NCBI GenBank assembly: GCA_963816555.1
Contig: CAWFLD010000010.1
Span: forward strand, 95,090-159,089
DNA from: Lutibaculum sp963816555
Lineage (GTDB): Bacteria > Pseudomonadota > Alphaproteobacteria > Rhizobiales > Tepidamorphaceae
Direction: 5' to 3'
DNA: 64,000 bases
The notes under the pieces are model-generated. The model worked only from the letters and a program-made list of their open reading frames with translations, ran no database searches and was not told the DNA's origin. The translations under genes were made by a program, and so were the position numbers. Below are positions 38,806 to 47,480 of this stretch, in pieces. Numbering within the stretch: the stretch's first letter is position 1; every line of letters begins with the position of its first letter.

Positions 38806-39867
38806 ATGGCGAGGCGACGACGCCGGATGGCGGCAGCCCTGGCGGGCCTGGCGGCCTGCTCGTGCCTTGCGCTGGCGCCGCATCCGGCCGCCGCCCGCGA
38901 GGTGACGGATTCGGCCGACCGCGCCGTCGAGGTGCCGGAGACGGTCTCGCACGTCTTCGCCGCAGGGCCGCCGGCCTCGGTGCTGATCTACGTCGTCGCG
39001 CCGGAGACGCTGACGGGCTGGCCGCGCCCGCCGCGGCCGGAGGAAATGCCCTACATCGCCGCGCCCTACCGGGACCTGCCGGAGCTCGGCCGGCTGACCG
39101 GGCGCGGCGACACCGCCAATCTCGAGGTGGTGTTCTCCGTCGGCACGGACCTGATCGTCGATTTCGGCTCGGTCACCGACACCTATGTCTCGCTCGCCGA
39201 CCGCGTCACCGAGCAGACGGGGCTGCCCTACATCCTGATCAACGGCCGCTTCGATGAGACGCCGGAGGCGCTGCGCCTCGTCGGCCGCGTCCTGGGCGTG
39301 CCGGAGCGGGGCGAGGCGCTCGCCGCCTACACCGAAGGCGTCTTCGCCGAGATCGACGACGTGCTCTCCTCGGTGCCGCAGGAGGAAAGGCCGCGCGTCT
39401 ATCTCGCGCGCGGGCCGGACGGCCTCGAGACGGGGCTGAAGGGCTCGATCAACTCCGAGATCATCGAGCGCGCCGGCGGCGTCAACGTCGCGGTCGACCC
39501 GAACAACCGCGGCGTGGCGCGCGTCTCGCTCGAGCAGGTGATCGCCTGGAACCCGGACACGATCGTCACCTGGGACCCGCATTTCTACCGGGCGGTGTGG
39601 GACGATCCCGACTGGGCCGGCATCGAGGCGGTGCGGGCGGGCCGCGTCTACCTCGCGCCGACGGCGCCGTTCGGCTGGATCGACCGGCCGCCCTCGCTCA
39701 ACCGGCTGATCGGCCTGCAGTGGCTCGCCGGCCTGTTCTACCCCGACAGGTTTCCGGACGACCTGCCGGAGCGGGTGAGGCGCTTCTACAGCCTCTTCTA
39801 CCACGTCGACATCAGCGACGCCGAGCTCGACGGGCTGCTGCAATGGGCACGGGGCCGCGCACCCTGA
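38806..39867 (+). CDS. ABC importer substrate-binding protein (metal/chelate type)
   Basis: 353 residues. Signal peptide MARRRRRMAAALAGLAACSC with cleavage near AAA-REV. The mature protein has the helical-backbone clamp of class-III binding proteins: VTDSADRAVEVPETVSHVFAAGP at the start, EVVFSVGTDLIVDFGSV in the middle, ERAGGVNVA and the late FGWIDRPPSLNRLIGLQWL. This class binds siderophores, haem, cobalamin or, in the MolA subgroup, molybdate/tungstate. The neighbouring MOT1 transporter makes the last option attractive but unproven. It overlaps the permease gene by 25 bp. Confidence 0.85.
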   Translation: MARRRRRMAAALAGLAACSCLALAPHPAAAREVTDSADRAVEVPETVSHVFAAGPPASVLIYVVAPETLTGWPRPPRPEEMPYIAAPYRDLPELGRLTGRGDTANLEVVFSVGTDLIVDFGSVTDTYVSLADRVTEQTGLPYILINGRFDETPEALRLVGRVLGVPERGEALAAYTEGVFAEIDDVLSSVPQEERPRVYLARGPDGLETGLKGSINSEIIERAGGVNVAVDPNNRGVARVSLEQVIAWNPDTIVTWDPHFYRAVWDDPDWAGIEAVRAGRVYLAPTAPFGWIDRPPSLNRLIGLQWLAGLFYPDRFPDDLPERVRRFYSLFYHVDISDAELDGLLQWARGRAP

Positions 39868-40876
39868 GCCGCATCGCCGCCCACGCTCCGCTCCTCGGCG
39901 TCGCCCTGGCGGTGCTCGGCATGGCGGTGGTCGCGCTGTGCCTCGGGCCGTATCCGCTGGGGCCGGGCGACGCGCTGCGCGCGCTGTGGCACGGCCACCG
40001 CCGGCGGCGACGCGACGTCCCGCGCCGCGATCGTCGTCGTCAACGTGCGCCTGCCGCGCGATCCTGGCGGCGCTGATGGTCGGCGGCGCGCTCGCCGCCG
40101 CCGGCTCGACCTATCAGGGCCTGTTCCGCAACCCGCTCGTCTCCCCCGACATTCTCGGCGTCTCGGCGGGTGCGAGCGTCGGCGCGGCGCTCGGCATCTT
40201 CTGGTCGATGCCGGTCTTCGCCATCCAGGCCATGGCCTTCGCCGGCGGCATCGCCACCGTGTCGCTCGTCTATCTCGTTGCGGCGAGCGTGCGGGGGCGC
40301 GAGCCGGTGCTCGTCCTCGTGCTCGCGGGCGTCGTCGTCGGGGCGCTGGCGGGGGCGCTCGTGTCGCTCCTGAAGATCCTGGCGGACCCCTACGACCAGC
40401 TGCCGGCGATCACCTTCTGGCTGCTCGGCACGCTGTCCGGCGTCAAGGCGGCCGACCTGCAGGCGAGCGCGCCGATCGTGCTCGCGAGCCTCGTGCCGCT
40501 GGTCTTCCTGCGCTGGCGGATGAACGTGCTGTCGCTCGGCGACGACGAGGCGCGGGCGCTCGGCGTCGAGGCCGGGCGGCTGCGGCTCCTCTTCGTCGCG
40601 GCGGCCACGCTGATGACGGCGAGCGTCGTCGCGATCGCCGGCGTCGTCGGCTGGGTCGGCCTCGTCATGCCGCACGTCGCGCGCATGCTGGCGGGGCCGA
40701 GCTTCGCGCGCATGCTGCCGCTCGCCATCCTGCTCGGCGGCGGCTACCTCCTCCTCGTCGACACGCTCGCGCGGACGCTTGCGACCACCGAGGTGCCGCT
40801 CGGCATCCTCACGGCCTTCGTGGGGGCCCCGTTCTTCCTCTACCTGCTGGCGCGGGGACGGCAGGGCTGGGCATGA
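39843..40876 (+). CDS. FecCD-type ABC permease (two frame breaks near 39992 and 40056)
   Basis: Starts at ATG 39843 inside the end of the binding-protein gene. Frame 1 encodes LLGVALAVLGMAVVALCLG to ALWHG; one extra C shifts into TAGGDATSRAAIVVVNVRLP; a missing GC pair in CGCG-ATC shifts again into AILAALMVGGALAAAGSTYQ and the remaining helices ending LLARGRQGWA. Corrected length is about 344. VGGALAAAGSTYQGLFRNPL and GWVGLVMPHVARML are FecCD (BtuC-like) signatures. It ends in an ATGA overlap with the ATPase gene. Confidence 0.83.
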
Positions 40877-41646
40877 GCTTCGAGGCGCAGGATCTCGCCA
40901 TCGGCCACGGCCGCACGCCGATCGCGCGCGGGATCGACCTCGCCGTCGAGCCGGGCCGCGTGCTCTGCGTGCTCGGCCCGAACGGCATCGGCAAGACGAC
41001 CCTGTTCCGCACGCTCCTCGGCCTCATGCCGGCGCTCGGCGGCGCGGTGTTCGTCGACGGCGATGCGCTGGGCCGGCTGCCGCGGCCGGAACTCGCGCGC
41101 CGGGTGGCGCACGTGCCGCAGGCGCACGCGGCGGTCTTCTCCTTCACCGTGCTCGACATCGTGCTGATGGGCAGGACCGCCCACATGCCGCCCTTCTCGG
41201 CGCCCGCCCGGCGCGACCGCGAGGCGGCGACGGCGGCGCTGCGCACCCTCGGCATCGCGAACCTCGCCGGCGCGCTCTACACCGCCATCAGCGGCGGGCA
41301 GCGGCAGCTCGTGCTGGTCGCCCGCGCGCTGGCGCAGGACACGCGCTACGTCGTGATGGACGAGCCGACGGCGAGCCTCGATTTCGGCAACCAGATTCTC
41401 GTGCTGCGCACGATCCGGGCGCTCGCGGCCGAGCAGGGCAAGGGCGTGGTGCTGTCGACGCACGACCCCGACCACGCGCTGTCGGTGGCCGATCGGGTGG
41501 CGATACTGGGGGAGGGCGGGCTCAAGGCGGTCGGGCCGCCGGACGAGGTCGTCACCTCGGAGCGTCTCTCGGCGCTCTACGGCGTGCCGGTCGAGGTCGA
41601 GACGGCGTCGAGCGGCGCGCGGATCTGCGTCGCCCGGCTTGCGTGA
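40873..41646 (+). CDS. ABC importer ATP-binding protein (FecE/BtuD-like)
   Basis: 257 residues, ATGA-coupled to the permease. Walker A GPNGIGKTT (about 37-45), signature ISGGQRQL, Walker B YVVMDEPTASLD and the switch His in VLSTHDPDHAL are all intact. PQAHAAVFSFTVLDIVLMGR is characteristic of the iron/cobalamin-type importers. With the two upstream genes it completes a class-II importer operon. Confidence 0.93.
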   Translation: MSFEAQDLAIGHGRTPIARGIDLAVEPGRVLCVLGPNGIGKTTLFRTLLGLMPALGGAVFVDGDALGRLPRPELARRVAHVPQAHAAVFSFTVLDIVLMGRTAHMPPFSAPARRDREAATAALRTLGIANLAGALYTAISGGQRQLVLVARALAQDTRYVVMDEPTASLDFGNQILVLRTIRALAAEQGKGVVLSTHDPDHALSVADRVAILGEGGLKAVGPPDEVVTSERLSALYGVPVEVETASSGARICVARLA

Positions 41647-41650
41647 GGCC

Positions 41651-42061
41651 TCACGCCGCGGCGCTCGCGACCGGGCCCACCCGGAGCGTCCTCACGAGCT
41701 CGCGGCGCATCCGGTGCGGCATCAGCGGCTTGCTGAAGATGCGGACGTCGGGATGGCACTCCCGCAGCTGCGGCAGCTCGCCCTGCGCCGTCACGAAGAA
41801 GAACGGGACGTGCCGCGCCAGCAGCTCGGCCGCGACCGGCAGCGAGTTGCCGTCGAGAAGCTGGAAATCCAGGATCGCCGCGTCGAACCGGCGCCGGCCG
41901 AGCAGGCGCAGCGCCTCCCGGGCGGAGGCGGCCATCTCGCAGCCGCCGCCGGCACGCTCAACCTGGTCGGCCATGTCCATCGCGAGCAGGGCTTCGTCCT
42001 CGACCACCAGGACCTGGTGGCCTTCGAGCCGCTCCTCGGCGATATGTTCAGATCGGATCAT
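41651..42061 (-). CDS. Single-domain response regulator
   Basis: 136 residues from ATG 42061, preceded by GAGGAGGATCAAGC. Receiver domain at about 14-130: acidic pair in VLVVEDEALLAMDMAD, phospho-acceptor Asp65 in AAILDFQLLDG, Thr in FFFVTAQGE and Lys in IFSKPL. There is no output domain. Such stand-alone receivers in alphaproteobacteria often feed into histidine-kinase or general-stress circuits. A promoter of the EcfG (general stress) type precedes it, supporting the latter. It converges on the ABC operon with 4 bp between stops. Confidence 0.87.
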   Translation of the reverse strand: MIRSEHIAEERLEGHQVLVVEDEALLAMDMADQVERAGGGCEMAASAREALRLLGRRRFDAAILDFQLLDGNSLPVAAELLARHVPFFFVTAQGELPQLRECHPDVRIFSKPLMPHRMRRELVRTLRVGPVASAAA

Positions 42062-42089
42062 TGCTTGATCCTCCTCGTCATGGTGGTTC

Positions 42090-42114
42090 AACGGCAGCGG
42101 GTGCAATTTGTTCG
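42090..42114 (-). promoter_or_regulatory. EcfG-type general-stress promoter of the response regulator
   Basis: On the minus strand CGAAC (42114-42110), 16 bases, then CGTT (42093-42090), close to the GGAAC-N16/17-CGTT consensus of sigma-EcfG. It lies about 30 bp upstream of the start codon. Confidence 0.5.
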
Positions 42115-42123
42115 AAATTGCAC
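42101..42123. repeat. 9-bp perfect inverted repeat GTGCAATTT-N5-AAATTGCAC
   Basis: The palindrome overlaps the spacer and -35 part of the EcfG-type promoter, a position suited to an operator. Confidence 0.6.
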
Positions 42124-42204
42124 CTAACCGGCCGTCTTTCATGGTTAGCAAACTGTAAAGCCGCGTCCGGCCCGGCTCCCGGCTCCGGCCCCTCGCGCCG
42201 GCGA

Positions 42205-42233
42205 TTGACACGCAATGGCGGTGCCGCTAGCTT
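42205..42233 (+). promoter_or_regulatory. Sigma-70-type promoter of rpmJ
   Basis: TTGACA (42205-42210), 17-bp spacer, TAGCTT (42228-42233), about 100 bp upstream of the rpmJ start. Confidence 0.65.
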
Positions 42234-42335
42234 GCCGGCCTGAATTGATGGGCCGGTGCCCTCGTGGAGCCGGCCCTTTCGTTGCGCGGCAGCTCCCGTG
42301 AGACGCGCCGGCGCGCCAGATCCGGAAGAATCGTC

Positions 42336-42461
42336 ATGAAGATCAAGAACTCGATCAAATCGCTGGCAAAGCGGCACCGCGGAAACCGCATCGTGCGCCG
42401 CAAGGGCCGCATCTACATCATCAACAAGCAGAACCGCCGCTTCAAGGCGCGCCAGGGCTAA
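42336..42461 (+). CDS. rpmJ: 50S ribosomal protein L36 (cysteine-free form)
   Basis: 41 residues beginning MKIKNSIKSLAKRHRGNRIV and ending RRFKARQG. It lacks the CxxC...CxxxxH zinc site of the other L36 type, so it is the zinc-independent form common in alphaproteobacteria. It has its own promoter and a monocistronic position. Confidence 0.95.
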   Translation: MKIKNSIKSLAKRHRGNRIVRRKGRIYIINKQNRRFKARQG

Positions 42462-42541
42462 GGGCGCCTCAACGGCGCACGATTGACCCTGTTCCCTCGC
42501 TGCCCCATCTTTCCAGGGAGGATGATGGCGGTGAGGTTGCG

Positions 42542-43189
42542 ATGGTGCGTCAAATCCTTGAGGCCCTGCGCTCCGGACGGGGCGCCTCCGCGGCCCTGCT
42601 GATCGCGGGAGCGATCGCGGCCGGCGGTGCGCTCGGCGCCGCGACGGCGCAGAGCGAGACGGCGACCGATGCCCCACGCGAGGCGTCGGCGGCGGCCGAG
42701 GCGTCGCTGCGGTCTCGCGACGAGGCCCTGCTCGACCGGCTCGCCAAGGCGGATTCGCCCCAGGCCGCCAGCCGCATCGAACGCGAGATCCTCGCCGACT
42801 GGACGCGCTCCGGCAGCGACACCGTCGACCTCCTGATGCAGTGGGCGGCGGAGGCGATGAAGTCCAAGGACAACAAGCGCGCGCTCGACTATCTCGACCG
42901 CGTCGTGAGCCTCGACCCGGGCTTCGCGGAGGGCTGGAACCGCCGCGCCACCGTCTATTACCTCCTCGACGACTACGGCAACTCGCTCAACGACATCGGC
43001 CACGTGCTCGCGCTTCAGCCGCGCCATTTCGGGGCGCTGAACGGGCTCGGCCTGGTGCTCGACGATCTCGACGAGGACGGCGAGGCGCTCGCGGCCTTCC
43101 GGCGGGCCCTGCAGGTGCATCCCTATCTCGACGGAGCGCAGAAGCGCATCGAGAAGCTGACGAAGGAAGTCGAGGGCCTGCCGATCTGA
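42542..43189 (+). CDS. TPR-repeat exported protein
   Basis: 215 residues. A hydrophobic N-terminal segment (AALLIAGAIAAGGALGAATA, about 17-36) is a signal peptide or anchor. Three TPR-like units follow at about 95-200: NKRALDYLDRVVSLDPGFAEG, VYYLLDDYGNSLNDIGHVLAL and GLGLVLDDLDEDGEALAAFR. It is a predicted periplasmic scaffold of unknown partner. The following hydrolase starts 31 bp downstream. Confidence 0.82.
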   Translation: MVRQILEALRSGRGASAALLIAGAIAAGGALGAATAQSETATDAPREASAAAEASLRSRDEALLDRLAKADSPQAASRIEREILADWTRSGSDTVDLLMQWAAEAMKSKDNKRALDYLDRVVSLDPGFAEGWNRRATVYYLLDDYGNSLNDIGHVLALQPRHFGALNGLGLVLDDLDEDGEALAAFRRALQVHPYLDGAQKRIEKLTKEVEGLPI

Positions 43190-43220
43190 TGGCCCGCCGC
43201 GACCGTATCGCCCTTCCGTG

Positions 43221-44255
43221 ATGTTCGTTCTGACACGGCTGCTCGCCCTCGCGCTCGTGGGGCTGGTCCTCTATGGCTGGACCAGCTGGCGCGCGCGCGG
43301 CATCGAGCGGCGCTTTCCCCCCGTCGGCCGCTTCGTGGCGCTGCCGGACGGCACGCGGCTGCACTTCGCCGAGACGGGCGACCCCGCCGGGCCGCCGGTC
43401 CTGTTCCTGCACGGCGCCTCGGGCAGCCTGCAGGATCCGATCGTGGCGTTCGGCGAGGCGGCGCTGTCGCGCTTCCGCTTCGTCTCCGTCGACCGCCCCG
43501 GCGCCGGCTGGAGCGAGCGTCCGGCCGAGCCCTCCGTGGCGCGTCCCGACGCGCAGGCCGACCGCGTGGTGGCGGTGCTCGACGAGCTCGGCATCGACGA
43601 GGCGGTGATCGTCGGCCATTCGCTGGGCGCCGCGACGGCGCTGCAGATCGCCCTGCGCCACCCCGACCGCACGCGCGGCCTCATGCTGCTCGCGCCGGCG
43701 AGCCACCCGTGGCCGGGCGGCATCCGGTGGTACTACCGGGCGGCGGCGCTGCCGCTGGTCGGGCCGCTCTTCGTGCGCACGATCGTCATGCCGGTGGCCG
43801 AGCTCATCCTGCCGCGCGTCGTCGCCAACACCTTCGTGCCGCAGCCCGAGGTTCCGGGATATGCCGAGCGGGCGAGCGTGCCGCTGACGCTGCGGCCCTC
43901 CGCCTTCCGCGCCACCTCGATGGACCTGTCGGTGCTGAACGAGTTCGTCGACGCCGCGCAGCACGACTACAAGCGCATCGCCGCGCCGACCGTCATCGTC
44001 ACCGGCGACAGCGACCGGACGGTCGCGCCATGGCTCCATGCCGAGGCGCTGGCGCGCGACATTCCGGGGGCGAGGCTCGTCTGGCTCGACGGCGTGGGGC
44101 ACATGCCGCACCATTCCGCGCCGGGCCGCGTGCTCGAGGAGCTGGCGGCCCTGGCCGAGGGCGAGGTGCGGACGGAGGGGCAGGAACGCCCGGCGGTGAA
44201 CGTGCGCCCGGCGACGAACGAGGGCCGGCAGCAGCCGGCGGACGTCACTCGCTGA
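43221..44255 (+). CDS. Alpha/beta-fold hydrolase with N-terminal membrane anchor
   Basis: 344 residues from ATG 43221 (GTG 43218 adds one). A single hydrophobic helix (LTRLLALALVGLVLYGWTSW) precedes the hydrolase domain. Oxyanion strand VLFLHGASGSLQDP, nucleophile elbow VGHSLGAAT (Ser about 135), acid in VIVTGDSDRTVAPW and His in GVGHMPHHSAP complete the triad. The substrate is unknown. Its C-terminal tail is Glu/Gln/Pro-rich and overlaps the end of the converging pyk gene by 11 bp. Confidence 0.83.
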   Translation: MFVLTRLLALALVGLVLYGWTSWRARGIERRFPPVGRFVALPDGTRLHFAETGDPAGPPVLFLHGASGSLQDPIVAFGEAALSRFRFVSVDRPGAGWSERPAEPSVARPDAQADRVVAVLDELGIDEAVIVGHSLGAATALQIALRHPDRTRGLMLLAPASHPWPGGIRWYYRAAALPLVGPLFVRTIVMPVAELILPRVVANTFVPQPEVPGYAERASVPLTLRPSAFRATSMDLSVLNEFVDAAQHDYKRIAAPTVIVTGDSDRTVAPWLHAEALARDIPGARLVWLDGVGHMPHHSAPGRVLEELAALAEGEVRTEGQERPAVNVRPATNEGRQQPADVTR

Positions 44256-45675
44256 CGCTGTCGTCGCCGACGAAGGCGATGCGCAGCATGTTGGTGGCGC
44301 CGGGCGTGCCGAACGGGACGCCCGCCATGATGATCACGCGCTCGCCGACGCGGGCGATCTTCTCCTGGAACAGGATCCTGCAGGCGCGGCGCACCATGTC
44401 GCTCTCGTCGTGCGCGTCCTCGGTCATGACGCAGTGCACGCCCCACGCGACGGCGAGGCGGCGGGCCGTGTCGACGCGCGGCGTCAGGGCGACGATCGGG
44501 CGGAGCGGCCGCTCGCGGGCGCTGCGCAGGCCGGTCGCGCCGGACGAGGTCCAGCACACGATGGCGGCGAGGTTCAGCGTCTCGGCCGCCGAGCGCGCCG
44601 CGGCGCTGATCGCGTCCGGCCCGGTCGGCTCGGGCTCGGCGCGCTGCGCGTGGATGATGCCGCGATAGTTCGCGTCGCTCTCCACGTTGCGGGCGATCGA
44701 ATCCATCATCGAGACGGCCTCGATCGGGAACTCGCCGACGGCCGATTCGGCCGACAGCATGACCGCGTCGGCGCCCTCGAACACGGCGGTCGCGACGTCG
44801 GAAACCTCGGCGCGCGTCGGCACCGGGGCGGCGATCATCGATTCGAGCATCTGCGTCGCGACGACCACCGGCTTGCCGGCGTAGCGGCAGGCCCGCGTCA
44901 GACGCTTCTGCAGCCCGGGGACCTTCTCGAGCGGCATCTCGACGCCGAGATCGCCGCGGGCGACCATCAGCCCGTCGGAGAGCTCCAGGATCTCGTCGAG
45001 CCGCTCCATGGCGGCCGGCTTCTCCACCTTGACCATGATGGCGGCGCGGGTGCGCGTCACCTTGCGTGCTTCCGCCACGTCCTCCGGGCGCTGCACGAAG
45101 GACAGCGCGATCCAGTCGACGCCGATGTTGAGCGCCGCCTCGAGGTCGCTGCGGTCCTTCTCCGTGAGCGCCGGGATCGGCAGCACGCTGTCGGGGAGGT
45201 TGATGCCCTTGCGGTCGGAGATGCGGCCGCCGACCCGCACGGTGCCCGTCACGTAGCCGTCGCCGGTCTCGGTGACCTCGATGCGCACGCGGCCGTCGTT
45301 CAGCAGCACCATGTGGCCGACCTCGAGCGCGTCGAAGATCGCCCGCATCGGCACGCCGACGCGGCCGTTGTCGCCCGGCTCCTCGGAGGTGTCGAGGCGG
45401 AAGGTCTGGCCGACCTCGAGCGTCGTCTCGCCCTCCGTGAAGGTGCCCAGCCGCAGCTTCGGCCCCTGCAGGTCGGCGAGGATGCCGATCGGCCGCGACT
45501 TCTTCGCCTCGACGGCGCGGATGCGGCCGTGCAGCTCCCGCAGCAGCTCGTGCGAGGTGTGGCTCATGTTGATGCGGAAGACGTCGACGCCGGCGTCGAA
45601 CAGCTTCTCCAGCATTTCCGGGCTGGAGGAGGCGGGACCGAGCGTGGCGACGATCTTGGTGCGGCGGGCCCTCAT
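44245..45675 (-). CDS. pyk: Pyruvate kinase
   Basis: 476 residues. MRARRTKIVATLGPASSSPEML is the N-terminal signature, RINMSHTSHE contains the first catalytic Arg/Asn/Ser, IMVKVEKPAAMERLDEI the catalytic Lys and Glu, and MVARGDLGVEMPLEKVP the magnesium/phosphoenolpyruvate site. It converts phosphoenolpyruvate and ADP to pyruvate and ATP. Its ATG overlaps the DUF1036 stop by 4 bp. The glycerate kinase two genes upstream makes phosphoglycerate, so the neighbourhood links glyoxylate/glycerate to lower glycolysis. Confidence 0.95.
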   Translation of the reverse strand: MRARRTKIVATLGPASSSPEMLEKLFDAGVDVFRINMSHTSHELLRELHGRIRAVEAKKSRPIGILADLQGPKLRLGTFTEGETTLEVGQTFRLDTSEEPGDNGRVGVPMRAIFDALEVGHMVLLNDGRVRIEVTETGDGYVTGTVRVGGRISDRKGINLPDSVLPIPALTEKDRSDLEAALNIGVDWIALSFVQRPEDVAEARKVTRTRAAIMVKVEKPAAMERLDEILELSDGLMVARGDLGVEMPLEKVPGLQKRLTRACRYAGKPVVVATQMLESMIAAPVPTRAEVSDVATAVFEGADAVMLSAESAVGEFPIEAVSMMDSIARNVESDANYRGIIHAQRAEPEPTGPDAISAAARSAAETLNLAAIVCWTSSGATGLRSARERPLRPIVALTPRVDTARRLAVAWGVHCVMTEDAHDESDMVRRACRILFQEKIARVGERVIIMAGVPFGTPGATNMLRIAFVGDDSVSE

Positions 45676-46145
45676 CGGGACGCGGCGGCTTCGACCGAAG
45701 GATCCGTCAGCTGCACCGTCCAGCTCGACTGCTCGTGGGTGTCGATCTCGAAGAAGCCGGTCTTGAGGTAGCCCCGGTCCTCGCAGCGGTCGATGCCACG
45801 GATCGTGAACATCTGGTCCTGGGTGCACATGAACGCCTCCCCGCCCCACTCGCCGCCCTGGTCGTAGTCGATTGCGTAGAGATAGTAGTAGCGCGCGGCG
45901 AGGTCGCCGCGCAGCAGGGTCTCGCAGGCATTGGCGTCGAGGTTCCACCAGCCCTCGGTCGCCCAGCCCTTGTTGTCCTTGTAGCCGATGGCGATGCCGA
46001 TCCTGCTGGGAGTGGTGTTGCAGATCCGGAAGTCGGCTCTGGCGGCTCCCGTCGAGCCGAGAAGGGCCAGGGAAGCGATTGTCCCGGAAACGGCAAGGAC
46101 CGCCGTCAAGCCGCGACGTCGTGTTGGCAGATCTTTCTCAATCAT
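45672..46145 (-). CDS. DUF1036 exported protein
   Basis: 157 residues. Twin-arginine-like MIEKDLPTRRRGLTAVLAV with a signal helix, cleavage near ARA-DF. The mature part is the DUF1036 domain: DFRICNTTPSRIGIAIGYKD, WATEGWWNLDANACETLL and YYYLYAIDYDQGG, with conserved Cys, Trp and Tyr residues. Function unknown. In rhizobia it normally lies directly before pyk, as here, with a translationally coupled overlap. Confidence 0.9.
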   Translation of the reverse strand: MIEKDLPTRRRGLTAVLAVSGTIASLALLGSTGAARADFRICNTTPSRIGIAIGYKDNKGWATEGWWNLDANACETLLRGDLAARYYYLYAIDYDQGGEWGGEAFMCTQDQMFTIRGIDRCEDRGYLKTGFFEIDTHEQSSWTVQLTDPSVEAAASR

Positions 46146-46157
46146 CTCGCGCGTCGG

Positions 46158-47480
46158 TCAGGTCGCCCCAGCCGCAAATTGCTCGGCAGCGGCCGCCGTG
46201 TCAACGAGAACGGCTCTAAAGTCGTTCACGTTGGTCCGGGTCGGGCCGCAGGTGAGGAGGTCTCCGAGCCGCTCGAAAAAGGTCGTGGAGTCGTTGCGCA
46301 GCAGGTGATCCCCGGCGTCCACGCCGATTTCGCGCGCCCGATCAAGCGTATCGGGCAGGACGAACGCGCCGGCCGGATCGTCGTCGGCGCCGCTGCCGCC
46401 GTCCGCGCCGTCGGTGTCGCCGGCCAGGGCCGAGACGCCCGGCTGCCCGTCGAGCGCCAGCGCCAGGGCCAGCGCGAACTCCTGATTCGGCCCCCCGCGC
46501 CCGCCGCCGGCGATGGTCACGGTGAGCTCGCCGCCCGACAGGAGCAGCGTCGGGCGGCCGCCCTCGCGGATCAGGTCGAGCGCGGTGCGGGCATGCTCGC
46601 GGGCGACGTCGCGGGCCTCGCCCTCGAGGTCGGCGCCGAGGCTCCTCGTCTCCCATCCCGCCGCGCGCGCCCGCTCCGCCGCGGCCTCGAGCGCCAGCGC
46701 CGGCGTGGCGACCAGCAGGTATTCGGCGCGCGCGAGCCGCGGATCCCCCGGCGCCGGCCGCTCGCCGGCCGCCGCCAGGGCGGCGGCGATCGCCGCCTGC
46801 GGCACGATCGCGTAGCGCTCGAGGATCTTCATCGCCGCGTCCGGCCGGCCGGGATCGGCCACCGTGGGGCCGGAGGCGATCGCCAGCGGGTCGTCGTGCG
46901 GCACGTCGGAGATGGCGAGCGTCAGGAGCCGGGCGGGGTGGGCCGCGGCGGCGAGGCGGCCGCCCTTGATGCGCGACAGGCTGCGCCGGACGGTGTTGAT
47001 CTCGGAGATCGTCGCGCCCGAGCGCAGCAGGAGCCGGGTCAGCTCCTGCTTGTCGGCGAGCGTCACGCCCGCCGGCGGCGCGATCCACAGCGCCGACCCG
47101 CCGCCCGACAGGAGCACGAGCACGAGGTCGTCCTCGCCGGCGCTCGCCGCCAGCTCCAGCGCCGCGTCGGCCGCCGCCACGCCGTTGCGGTCCGGCACGG
47201 GGTGCGCCGCCTCGGTCATCTTCACGACCCGCGTCGGCCCTGCATAGCCGTAGCGCGTGACGCCGACGCCCTCGATGCGCGAGGGATCGAGGCCGAGGTC
47301 GTCGAGATAGTGGCGCTCGGCCGCCTCGACCATCGCGCCGGCGGCCTTGCCGGCGGCGAGGATGATGAGCCGTCCCGCCGGCGGGGCGGGAAGGTGCGGC
47401 GGCAGGCAGGTGTCGGGATGGGCTGCGGCGACGGCGGCGTCGAAGAGCTCGCGCAGGAAGGCGCGGGTCTGGTCGGTCAT
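46158..47480 (-). CDS. gckA: Glycerate kinase (GckA/MOFRL family, glycerate 2-kinase type)
   Basis: 440 residues. N-terminal DUF4147 domain with LIILAAGKAAGAMVEAAE, VLVLLSGGGSALW and RRSLSRIKGGRLAAAAHPA; the C-terminal MOFRL domain has LLSGGELTVTIAGGGRGGPNQE and GDTDGADGGSGADDD. These are the motifs of class-II glycerate kinases producing 2-phosphoglycerate in the serine or glyoxylate pathways. It overlaps the EamA gene by 4 bp and precedes the DUF1036-pyk pair, forming a likely five-gene-or-smaller operon on the minus strand. Confidence 0.92.
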   Translation of the reverse strand: MTDQTRAFLRELFDAAVAAAHPDTCLPPHLPAPPAGRLIILAAGKAAGAMVEAAERHYLDDLGLDPSRIEGVGVTRYGYAGPTRVVKMTEAAHPVPDRNGVAAADAALELAASAGEDDLVLVLLSGGGSALWIAPPAGVTLADKQELTRLLLRSGATISEINTVRRSLSRIKGGRLAAAAHPARLLTLAISDVPHDDPLAIASGPTVADPGRPDAAMKILERYAIVPQAAIAAALAAAGERPAPGDPRLARAEYLLVATPALALEAAAERARAAGWETRSLGADLEGEARDVAREHARTALDLIREGGRPTLLLSGGELTVTIAGGGRGGPNQEFALALALALDGQPGVSALAGDTDGADGGSGADDDPAGAFVLPDTLDRAREIGVDAGDHLLRNDSTTFFERLGDLLTCGPTRTNVNDFRAVLVDTAAAAEQFAAGAT

